Origin: a virus
Direction: 5' to 3' (one strand)
Length of the DNA: 64,000 bases
IMG/VR virus record: IMGVR_UViG_3300042453_002354
Span: 62,001 to 126,000 of that record
A program made the position numbers and the translations under genes. Below are positions 53,553 to 60,393 of this stretch, in pieces (position 1 is the stretch's first letter; the number at the start of each line of letters is the position of its first letter). The notes below the pieces were generated by a model, which was not told the DNA's origin, did not search any database, and saw nothing but the letters and a program-made list of their open reading frames with translations.

Positions 53553-53889
53553 CTAGGATCAAAAAATAGTATGACCAACAGAACATTACATAAACATAGA
53601 AAGAATTCACTGTAAAAAGTGATGTAAGTAAAAATTTACTGTTCAATATCGATTCTGTATGATATGCATAAGACAATACGAATAGTGCTAATGACTTTAC
53701 CAAAGATAATCCAAACATTGCGCCAAGGTGATAACAAAGCCATTTCACCAATGGATTACCTTCAATTTCCACAGAACCGTGATTTAATATACCAAAATAT
53801 GTAAAATTCATGTCCAAAAATTGAACAATTAGTAGCGATACGATAAGTACTTTGTTTAATTTTTTAATCATGTCTAAATTTACCATCAT
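53548..53889 (-). CDS. Small membrane protein, DUF5658-like
   Basis: 113 aa with three or four hydrophobic segments (about 13-32, 47-70, 70-83, 90-112). FLDMNFTYFGILNHGSVEIEGNPL resembles the DUF5658 signature (D..T..G....E.NPL). Its 5' end overlaps the gp5 3' end by 26 nt; the second in-frame ATG (53871) would reduce that to 8 nt. It lies in the baseplate operon, an odd place for a membrane protein. A holin-like or superinfection role is only a guess. Confidence 0.65.
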   Translation of the reverse strand: MMVNLDMIKKLNKVLIVSLLIVQFLDMNFTYFGILNHGSVEIEGNPLVKWLCYHLGAMFGLSLVKSLALFVLSYAYHTESILNSKFLLTSLFTVNSFYVYVMFCWSYYFLILV

Positions 53890-56497
53890 ATACTAAGAAT
53901 TCACGAGTGTTGTCGGATATAATAAATTGTTTTGGATAATCTTTGGCATATTTTGAAAATCTATAGTGATCTCTACCACCATTTGCATTACCAGCAAATC
54001 TAGGCCTTTCAATCACATTACCTTTTCTGTGTTTCGGTGCGGTGACTTGCCATTTAGAAAAATCTCCTGGTCCGTGATCGTAATAGATGAAAAACGTTTC
54101 CAATTCACCTGTCGGCAATGCTTCATACATCACTATTGGTCCACTGCCCGGCGGAACTAGAACGACTGGTTTACCATCACTATCTGCTTTTGGTTTGTAG
54201 AGATAGTTGCTTTGACTCGGATCGTATGAACCATTAGAAAATCTAATTCTAAATCCAGGCTTGAAGTTGGAAGAGGTTTGTTCGGTAGTACTTTCAGCTT
54301 CTGGTATGAATGGAGGTTCTAAGTTTGGTGTATAAATGGGCGAGAATGTCGGAAACAAATTAGCAACACCTGCCACATTAAATGAGGCGGTATTGTTTCC
54401 GATAGTAGGAGATTCAAATATGATAGATGAAGCAGCTCTCATTGAAATATAACTCAAAGATTCAAATGCTATCGTATCTGCGATTATTTTAACTTTACCG
54501 TCAACCTTTAATACGTAATCGCCACCTACTTCTACTTCTTTATTATCTGCGATCTTTTGTGCGTGACCACCTTCCATTTCTTGAAAGGTTGTGCCAGATT
54601 TAATAGATAAACCACCTGTACTTATTGTAGTTGAACCAGATTCGATTGTCAATTCGGTTTCTGATTTTATTTTTGTGGATTCATCGGAAGTTAAGTTTAT
54701 ATTTTTATTGCTTGCTATGTACATATCGGCCACCGATATTGTGTACAGTTTATTCAAGCACTTATCGACCAGTGTACCATCAGGATGAATTTCTCTAAAT
54801 GTGCCAGAACGATGATACCAATGCAATCTTTCTGCCTTTGGTGTATCATCTATTTCTATGTAATGTCCAGATTCGGATTGATATACGTGATTGTATGGCC
54901 ATTTTGCAGCATAAGGCGTTGCAGGTTCTTCAAAGGGTTCGCCTTCGACTGGTAGTTGATCTTTTGTTTCGCCCTTTGTCTCTGTTTTTTGTGGATTAAC
55001 AATCCTCGGTAAAGATGGACTTAATTTCATTCCTTTTACTGGTTCATATGCGGCCGCCGAAAAGGAGGAAACATTTGAATTCTTTTTACCTACGATGGTA
55101 TCTTCTATTTTTTGATTTCTGGCAAGTCTTGGTGTTACTGGTTCATTTAAGTATGGTTCAAGTGGATATCTACTAGCAGAATAAACTGGCGTGTTGTATG
55201 TCGCTGAAGACTGTTCTTCGGCGGTGCTTGTTGCCGATGGTCTTAGTAACTCCGCATCTGCTTCATCGTAAACACCATCATTGTTTACGTCATACGGAAA
55301 GTTTTGTATATCAAAATCTTTTTGTAAAACACCAACTGCGGTTCCTTGTGTGAATAGTTTATTTTCATTCCTAAGAGGATCATTACTTTCTCTTTCATTT
55401 TCAAATTCTATCGGAACCAATTCTTCATCATTTGCACCAAAATCTAGTCCCAAAAATTCTGAGATTTTTTGTGCTGTACTTCTTCCAAACCTTGATATCA
55501 TCTCAAGTGGATTGTTAATTGGAATCAAGGCAGTTATGACGGAAGAAACATTACTTACAACATCGCCATTAAACAATTGAGTAACTTCAAATGTTCCACC
55601 ATTTTGTATGTTCGATAAAATCAAATTAATAGGACTAGAAGGACCAAGAGTGGAAAGAGATTGTGATACTTCTGGTGGTATTATATTATTGACATATGAT
55701 GTTATTCTATTAGTCACCTCAGATTGTAAGACATCTTTAAAATTCAGCAACAAATCTGGATTAGCTGACATTTGATTCAATATGACATTTAATCCGTCCG
55801 TTACATTTCTTCTGTTTGTGTCTGACAGATTTTTAGCGGAAGAAATTCCCATTCCATTGATCAAGTTATCAAAACTATTTGCACTCAAATCTTCAGATAA
55901 TAGCGATAGACCATTTGAAGGATTTAAAAATGTTTGAGCCAAATTTAATGTCGATTGTGAATTAAACTTTGGCAATTGCTGTACTAGATTGTCTATTTTC
56001 GTTCTATCATTTACTGGTACTTGATAACGCACATCAGTTAAAAACTTATTGACTGAAGTTTTGGATGCATCTTGCATTCCAGTTACAAAATTGGAGCCAA
56101 AATCATACGAACCACCGAACTCTGGAGGTCTAGGTACTTCACCATTGCTTAATTGTTCGGGTGTGGTAGGATCGTTAAATCCTACGTCAGGTACAGAGGT
56201 TTGTGTCGGTATGCCTGGTATCATACCTATCACACAAGGCATTTGGCATATGGTAGAATCCATAAAAAAGCCAAAAACCCAGTCACCTTCCCTGAGTCCT
56301 ACGACATTGTTTCCGTGATCGATTGGTAAACAAACCTGAGCCCAAGGTAGAGTATCAGTCGGTATTTGACTCTTATCTTCGGTGTGTAGTCCAAAAATGC
56401 GTACACGAACACGACCTAGCATTAGAGGGTCCATTCGATCCTCTACTACGCCTTTCCACCACACGAAACCGTCTAAGCCTTCAAAGTTTTTTAACAT
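53864..56497 (-). CDS. 5: gp5-like baseplate hub/central spike protein without lysozyme domain
   Basis: 877 aa (T4 gp5 575). Residues about 1-105 are the gp5 OB-fold (GFVWWKGVVEDRMDPLMLGR, RVRIFGLHTED, GDWVFGFFMDS, MPCVIGMIPG). The middle (about 110-520) is helical and Ser/Asn-rich with no lysozyme motif. Residues about 540-700 form the triple beta-helix spike (SGHYIEIDDTPKAERLHWYH, KNINLTSDESTKIKSE, GGDYVLKVDGKVKIIAD). A final segment of about 150 aa (PGFRIRFSNGSYDPSQSN onward) follows the helix. The role is membrane puncturing during contraction. The absence of lysozyme is shared with marine relatives. Confidence 0.88.
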   Translation of the reverse strand: MLKNFEGLDGFVWWKGVVEDRMDPLMLGRVRVRIFGLHTEDKSQIPTDTLPWAQVCLPIDHGNNVVGLREGDWVFGFFMDSTICQMPCVIGMIPGIPTQTSVPDVGFNDPTTPEQLSNGEVPRPPEFGGSYDFGSNFVTGMQDASKTSVNKFLTDVRYQVPVNDRTKIDNLVQQLPKFNSQSTLNLAQTFLNPSNGLSLLSEDLSANSFDNLINGMGISSAKNLSDTNRRNVTDGLNVILNQMSANPDLLLNFKDVLQSEVTNRITSYVNNIIPPEVSQSLSTLGPSSPINLILSNIQNGGTFEVTQLFNGDVVSNVSSVITALIPINNPLEMISRFGRSTAQKISEFLGLDFGANDEELVPIEFENERESNDPLRNENKLFTQGTAVGVLQKDFDIQNFPYDVNNDGVYDEADAELLRPSATSTAEEQSSATYNTPVYSASRYPLEPYLNEPVTPRLARNQKIEDTIVGKKNSNVSSFSAAAYEPVKGMKLSPSLPRIVNPQKTETKGETKDQLPVEGEPFEEPATPYAAKWPYNHVYQSESGHYIEIDDTPKAERLHWYHRSGTFREIHPDGTLVDKCLNKLYTISVADMYIASNKNINLTSDESTKIKSETELTIESGSTTISTGGLSIKSGTTFQEMEGGHAQKIADNKEVEVGGDYVLKVDGKVKIIADTIAFESLSYISMRAASSIIFESPTIGNNTASFNVAGVANLFPTFSPIYTPNLEPPFIPEAESTTEQTSSNFKPGFRIRFSNGSYDPSQSNYLYKPKADSDGKPVVLVPPGSGPIVMYEALPTGELETFFIYYDHGPGDFSKWQVTAPKHRKGNVIERPRFAGNANGGRDHYRFSKYAKDYPKQFIISDNTREFLVYDGKFRHD

Positions 56498-56524
56498 AGT
56501 GCGTTTATGAAAAATGATCTCTAG

Positions 56525-56752
56525 TTATGTATCTTTCAAACATTTATCATCTAGCGTCTTTTTCGCTAAAGAGACCATTTTTATGTAATCCATCACTATT
56601 AAAAAGTCTTCTACGATTTCATCTTCTATTCTGTACATCTCCTCAATACTTAGATCACTGTGCATATTAAAATCGATAGAATCTCTGAATAATCTAATCA
56701 GAGATTTTCTTGCAGTATTATAGAGATATCGATCATTTACTGGTCTAGTCAT
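56525..56752 (-). CDS. Small uncharacterised acidic helical protein
   Basis: 75 aa from the ATG at 56752, one base after the upstream gene stops; a start 30 nt earlier would overlap it. Mainly helical with TRPVNDRYLYNTARKSLIRLF and an acidic centre (SIEEMYRIEDEIVEDFLI). No family recognised. Last gene of the small-gene cluster before gp5. Confidence 0.55.
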   Translation of the reverse strand: MTRPVNDRYLYNTARKSLIRLFRDSIDFNMHSDLSIEEMYRIEDEIVEDFLIVMDYIKMVSLAKKTLDDKCLKDT

Positions 56753-56753
56753 T

Positions 56754-57407
56754 TTAAGTCCAAAGAAAAAATCTGATATCAATCAGACGATGTAACATTT
56801 CTTGATCTTCTTTATCCCAATATTGTTCTAGTTCAAATGAGTTCTGCCGAAGTTCCTTTCTCAACTCTCTCTCACTTTCAGTAAGTTCATCTTCCATCGT
56901 AAGAAATTTAGAACCTTCGATTTCTACAAACTTGTACCATTTTCTACCATCATTGTTTACCTGCTTTATTAATTCTTCAATCTGAATTAGATTTATATCT
57001 ACTCTGCCAGGTCTAGCATCTTTCCACCAAAGATAAAGCTCCCTAACTTCTTTAGCGAAATTTCTGTGACCTTCATTTAAATCTTCACCATCCCTCGATA
57101 GTTCTGGACTCATATTTAACCAAAGTTCTAGATATGATAATCCAAGTTCTCGATTAGATAATCCCTTGTAACTAATCTTTTTAAATCTTCGATGACCTAT
57201 TTCCATTTTAGCCAATTCGTTCTCGACAAAGTGTGTCAATACTGCAAAATTGGCATATAATAACATCTCACGAGAATCTGAAAAGCCAGGTTTAGTTCCT
57301 AAGTGTACTACGTGATACTTGTCGTATGTTCTGTGTGCAATCCACGATTTTATTCGGTAAAACTTATGGACAATATCATTCAGTATAAGTTTTTGCATCG
57401 TCTTCAT
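56754..57407 (-). CDS. Conserved phage protein of unknown function
   Basis: 217 aa from the ATG at 57407 (a GTG reading at 57488 would overlap the upstream gene by 56 nt and lacks SD spacing). Seen: HKFYRIKSWIAHRTYDKYHVV, then a helical, Trp/Glu-rich body (LYLWWKDARPGRVDINLIQI, RELRKELRQNSFELEQYWDKED). I recall similar 200-250-aa proteins in marine T4-like phages, but no function. No catalytic motif and no membrane segment. Its neighbours are small cytoplasmic proteins, so an early or middle intracellular role is likely. Confidence 0.6.
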   Translation of the reverse strand: MKTMQKLILNDIVHKFYRIKSWIAHRTYDKYHVVHLGTKPGFSDSREMLLYANFAVLTHFVENELAKMEIGHRRFKKISYKGLSNRELGLSYLELWLNMSPELSRDGEDLNEGHRNFAKEVRELYLWWKDARPGRVDINLIQIEELIKQVNNDGRKWYKFVEIEGSKFLTMEDELTESERELRKELRQNSFELEQYWDKEDQEMLHRLIDIRFFLWT

Positions 57408-57432
57408 AATATTATACCAAAAAAATACACAC

Positions 57433-57744
57433 TTATTCTTTGTTGTTTTGTTCGTGTAATTGTTTAAGTGTCTCGCCGAGAAATACACACTCCATATAAG
57501 ATTCTGAACAAGGTCTCCATTTTTGCACTTTCTTATACTCTATTCTATTTTGTTTTGCATCTACCCAAAACGGTTCATCTTCATCTATGTCCAGATATGC
57601 AAGCACATTATCATTTTCTTGTTCAACCCATACCAACATATTCAAACAAGGTCTAACCTTGTGCATAAAATTCCAATCATTAAAATTTATGTAGGCAAGT
57701 TCAAACTCAAAATCAAAGTCAACCACATCATCAAAGTATATCAT
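57433..57744 (-). CDS. Uncharacterised acidic protein
   Basis: 103 aa, acidic in the first half (IYFDDVVDFDFEFELAYINF) with WNFMHKVRPCLNMLVWVEQE in the middle. No family recognised. Its ATG overlaps the TGA of the upstream 59-aa gene (ATGA), so translation is coupled. Confidence 0.55.
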   Translation of the reverse strand: MIYFDDVVDFDFEFELAYINFNDWNFMHKVRPCLNMLVWVEQENDNVLAYLDIDEDEPFWVDAKQNRIEYKKVQKWRPCSESYMECVFLGETLKQLHEQNNKE

Positions 57745-57920
57745 TGTAATAATTCCTCTACAAGTTTTTTATAAACGTCATATGCCTCTAGCAATTCTGA
57801 GAGCATCGGTGTTATCTCTTCTTCTTTTAATTCATAAAAGCCGCCTAATAAGATGTCTTCAACATCCTTTATAAGTTCTTTAAGAATTTCTAACTTTTCT
57901 ATGGCGATGTCAATTTCCAT
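57741..57920 (-). CDS. Short acidic helical protein (59 aa)
   Basis: A 59-aa ORF starting MEIDIAIEKLEILKELIKDV and ending VEELLQ. It is almost all amphipathic helix, strongly acidic, with heptad-like leucines. It fills the gap between two genes, starts 4 nt after the upstream stop and shares ATGA with the next gene, all typical of a real small phage gene. Function unknown; a small binding protein is plausible. Confidence 0.65.
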   Translation of the reverse strand: MEIDIAIEKLEILKELIKDVEDILLGGFYELKEEEITPMLSELLEAYDVYKKLVEELLQ

Positions 57921-57923
57921 TTT

Positions 57924-58181
57924 TTAGTCTTCATATAAAAATGCTTCGATTCTTTTTAGTTTTTCTTGTAGCGTTTTCAATCTTGCTTGCAGCTTCCATC
58001 TTTTTGTTGGATTTTTTCTTACCTGAAGTCTACCAAAAACATCCATATATTTTTGTTGATATTTCTGATATGATTTAAGTGCTTCGGCATTTAACTTTCT
58101 AGTAACCGAAGTCTGGTTCGGTTCCGCTGTGCTCAATTCTTGATTGCTCTCCTCTTCCTTTGGTGATAATGTTTCTGTCAT
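57924..58181 (-). CDS. Small basic helical protein
   Basis: 85 aa from the ATG at 58181, which has GGAG 7 nt upstream; a TTG at 58196 in frame is rejected because it would include the SD. The N-terminus is acidic and Ser/Gln-rich; the C-terminus is a basic helix (RKNPTKRWKLQARLKTLQEK). Its 5' 83 nt overlap the 3' end of the uracil-DNA glycosylase in another frame. No family recognised. Confidence 0.6.
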   Translation of the reverse strand: MTETLSPKEEESNQELSTAEPNQTSVTRKLNAEALKSYQKYQQKYMDVFGRLQVRKNPTKRWKLQARLKTLQEKLKRIEAFLYED

Positions 58182-58845
58182 TTTTTTCTCCTTCAACTTT
58201 AATCGGATTCCAATCTATAATATCTATTTTATGCTTTTTTAGAAACTCATTGCAAGCAGAAAAATGCTTACAATTAAAAAAACCTCTGTGTGCTGAAAGT
58301 GGCGATGGATGTGCAGCTTTCAGTATCAGGTGCTTTTTCTTGTCTATGAATGCAGAACATTTGGCAGATTTCTGACCCCACAACATAAAAACCACATTTG
58401 GCAAAGAATCCGAAATGTGCTTTATAACTCTTTCGGTAAAAATCTCCCACCCCAATCCATAATGAGAACCTGGTCTTCCGTTCTCTACTGTTAAAACTCT
58501 ATTCAGTAAAAATACACCCTGATCAATCCAATTTGACAGTCTACCTTGAATTTGGATATCTCCGATGTCTGACTGTATTTCCTTAAATATATTGTTCAGA
58601 GAAGCGGGTACAGTCTCTTCCGTAGACTCGAATGCAACACCAGTAGCAGCACCATTGTGATAAGGATCTTGTCCTATTATAACCACTTTGATTTTGGCTA
58701 GTGGCACACTCGCAAAAATTTTAAACGTATTTTCTGGATCTGGATATACTAGCGTCCGTTTTCTCTCATTGGTCACACGTAATGCCAAATCCTGAAAATA
58801 TTGTTCGTGCGATTGTAATGTTAAAAATTCTCTCCACTCTTGCAT
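58099..58845 (-). CDS. ung: Uracil-DNA glycosylase (family 1)
   Basis: Removes uracil from DNA, starting base excision repair. 248 aa. Seen: the water-activating GQDPYH at 58-63 with catalytic Asp60; GVFLLNRVLTVENG near 110-123; VVFMLWGQKSAK near 151-162; and the minor-groove loop HPSPLSAHRGFF at 179-190. All family 1 motifs are intact. Canonical enzyme sequence ends near residue 216. The remaining 30 residues are basic, unstructured-looking and overlap the next gene. The presence of a phage-coded Ung suggests the phage genome has normal thymine and must remove uracil incorporated or formed by deamination. It sits among small genes expressed before the late operons. Confidence 0.93.
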   Translation of the reverse strand: MQEWREFLTLQSHEQYFQDLALRVTNERKRTLVYPDPENTFKIFASVPLAKIKVVIIGQDPYHNGAATGVAFESTEETVPASLNNIFKEIQSDIGDIQIQGRLSNWIDQGVFLLNRVLTVENGRPGSHYGLGWEIFTERVIKHISDSLPNVVFMLWGQKSAKCSAFIDKKKHLILKAAHPSPLSAHRGFFNCKHFSACNEFLKKHKIDIIDWNPIKVEGEKNDRNIITKGRGEQSRIEHSGTEPDFGY

Positions 58846-59018
58846 AAATTATTCAATTGCTCCTGTAAAAGTTTCTTCTTGAGATACAGCTCTTCAAGTT
58901 CTCTGAAAAGATTTATGCAACCTATACCAACGCACGAATGTATTGTTCTGTATACATACTGAATTTGGCATTCGGTCTTTTCAATTTCTTCTCTAATTTC
59001 TTTAATCAAGGTCGTCAT
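58821..59018 (-). CDS. Small coiled-coil protein
   Basis: 65 aa from the ATG at 59018. Two helices (TTLIKEIREEIEKTECQIQY and LFRELEELYLKKKLLQEQLN) are linked by a stretch with two cysteines (HSCVGIGC). It overlaps the upstream gene's end by 17 nt and the ung start by 25 nt, a tightly packed arrangement. No family recognised. Confidence 0.55.
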   Translation of the reverse strand: MTTLIKEIREEIEKTECQIQYVYRTIHSCVGIGCINLFRELEELYLKKKLLQEQLNNLCKSGENF

Positions 59019-59310
59019 TTTCTGTATTCCCATTTTGTAAATTTTCGCAACGCAAAACATAGTCTTCTGTAACTAATTCACAAAATTGCTTTTCGCTAAT
59101 GTTATTTAAGTCTGATCCTTTTAACTTTAAAATTTTCAACGTCTTTGTAATTGATAATATCATAGTTGAATAGACAGTGCAATTACTTGCAAAAATTTTA
59201 TTTGCCACTTCCAAATCAGATAAGGTTGATGATTTTACACTTCTTGCGGTGCCAAATCCTATAACCCAAAATATCAAAGCAAATACAATATCCACAAAAG
59301 TCAAATTCAT
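59002..59310 (-). CDS. Small membrane-anchored protein
   Basis: 102 aa. Residues about 4-22 form one transmembrane helix (LTFVDIVFALIFWVIGFG) with no cleavage site, followed by a helical hydrophilic domain with a cysteine pair. SD AGGA precedes the ATG. Likely N-terminally anchored in the inner membrane with a cytoplasmic or periplasmic domain. An accessory lysis or host-takeover function would be inference; no spanin or holin hallmark is visible. Confidence 0.55.
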   Translation of the reverse strand: MNLTFVDIVFALIFWVIGFGTARSVKSSTLSDLEVANKIFASNCTVYSTMILSITKTLKILKLKGSDLNNISEKQFCELVTEDYVLRCENLQNGNTENDDLD

Positions 59311-59324
59311 TATTTTTCCTATGT

Positions 59325-59606
59325 TTAACGTTTTTGATTATAACCGGATGAAAAACTACTTGATGCGTATGCTTCTTTTCTTGCATATTGAATTAATTCA
59401 TTAACTCTAATTTCCAAATTTGTATATCTTTCTCGTCTATACTTTCGACTCTCTTCTTCAATCTTCTGTCTCGAAATGCAAGTATACTTTTGGTGCAAAA
59501 TTACAGATACTTCATAACTAGTGTATACAGAATGTCTTGCCAGATCATAAAACTCGTGGATTAATTCTTCTTGTTTTATTAGAAGGTGACTTGTAATTTG
59601 AGTCAT
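59325..59606 (-). CDS. Small uncharacterised helical protein
   Basis: 93 aa from the ATG at 59606, preceded by AAGGTGG; a GTG 9 nt earlier would consume part of that SD. ATGA overlap with the upstream 199-aa gene. The middle is basic and helical (RQKIEEESRKYRRERYTNLE), ending in a Ser-rich tail. No known family. Confidence 0.55.
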   Translation of the reverse strand: MTQITSHLLIKQEELIHEFYDLARHSVYTSYEVSVILHQKYTCISRQKIEEESRKYRRERYTNLEIRVNELIQYARKEAYASSSFSSGYNQKR

Positions 59607-60202
59607 ATTATCCACCTTAAAAATAATTTTTTAGAATCTGGTCTGTTCATTATATAATCGCAAGTTTCGGCTATAATGTCAAGACCGTTTGTTATGAAGT
59701 CGGCCTCAGCTTCAGAATATTTTTTAATGTGCTGTAAATACAATTCTTTATAGTGCATTGCATTGTAATAAGATAACAACCAATCGTGTTGTTGATATCT
59801 ATCGATCTTTAATGAATTGATTTTAAGGTTGAAAATATTAAATAGATTTTTCCCTATTGATTTTGTCAATCTAGTATCAAATGAATTTTGATTATATTCT
59901 GATATGAAATGCCCTATTTTAAATTTGTGATTCTTGTGTATAGAAGATGTAAACTTATATGTTATGGGTGCATACAAATTACCGCCCAATGAAGATACCA
60001 AACCCTTTTCTGATAAGAACTTCCACTTCTTATAAGAATATTCATTTATACCTTTTTTATTTTCATCTCTCCAAAAATCAACTTCTTCACTCTGCGGACA
60101 AATTTCTTTGTTGAACATATCGGTAAACTTTTCGATATGCTCTTCGTATTCAAGAAATTTGGCATAGTCCTCAAAGCGAACTAAAGTGACTTCAGTTGTC
60201 AT
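59603..60202 (-). CDS. Uncharacterised protein in the small-gene cluster
   Basis: 199 aa, no motif recognised. Mixed alpha/beta with aromatic residues (RYQQHDWLLSYYNAMHYKEL) and DFITNGLDIIAETCDYIMNR near the C-terminus. SD GAGGG lies 7 nt before the ATG. The start overlaps the end of the Lys-rich 47-aa gene by 11 nt. It is second in the cluster that begins at the sigma70-like promoter 60357-60365, so expression before late genes is likely. Confidence 0.6.
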   Translation of the reverse strand: MTTEVTLVRFEDYAKFLEYEEHIEKFTDMFNKEICPQSEEVDFWRDENKKGINEYSYKKWKFLSEKGLVSSLGGNLYAPITYKFTSSIHKNHKFKIGHFISEYNQNSFDTRLTKSIGKNLFNIFNLKINSLKIDRYQQHDWLLSYYNAMHYKELYLQHIKKYSEAEADFITNGLDIIAETCDYIMNRPDSKKLFLRWII

Positions 60203-60335
60203 TTATTTCCCTCTGAGATATTTGTGTTCTATTTCCTTTTTTCTTTTTCTTTTTGTTTGCGTGTACAAACACAGAAAGAAATTTGAAATCAATAAAATGT
60301 CTAGTCTTTGTTCTTTTTTTCTTTTTGTTTGCCAT
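60192..60335 (-). CDS. Small Lys-rich basic protein (47 aa)
   Basis: 47 aa from the ATG at 60335, chosen because GGGAG lies 7 nt upstream; the next in-frame ATG upstream (60386) has no SD and would precede the promoter. Two ANKKKK clusters (2-7 and about 27-33) flank a hydrophobic centre (HFIDFKFLSVFV). It may bind nucleic acid or act as a small inhibitor of a host enzyme; this is a guess. First gene of the cluster. Confidence 0.5.
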   Translation of the reverse strand: MANKKKKRTKTRHFIDFKFLSVFVHANKKKKKKGNRTQISQREINDN

Positions 60336-60356
60336 ATTGCTTCTCCCTATTTTTAT

Positions 60357-60365
60357 ATTATAACA
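60357..60365 (-). promoter_or_regulatory. Sigma70-like extended -10 promoter
   Basis: TGTTATAAT on the minus strand (TG-N-TATAAT) lies 22 nt upstream of the Lys-rich gene. No strong -35 is seen, which is acceptable for extended -10 promoters. It probably drives the 60.3-56.5 kb gene cluster. Confidence 0.6.
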
Positions 60366-60393
60366 AAAAGGATCATAACATAGCAAATGTTTA

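Noticed and set aside
53864-56497. Lysozyme domain inside gp5
   Set aside because: Looked for the T4-type catalytic Glu/Asp/Thr arrangement after the OB-fold; the middle region is Ser/Asn-rich and does not show it.
57411-57416. TATAAT on the minus strand
   Set aside because: It lies 4 nt before the 57407 ATG, so transcription would begin inside the gene, and no -35 is seen.
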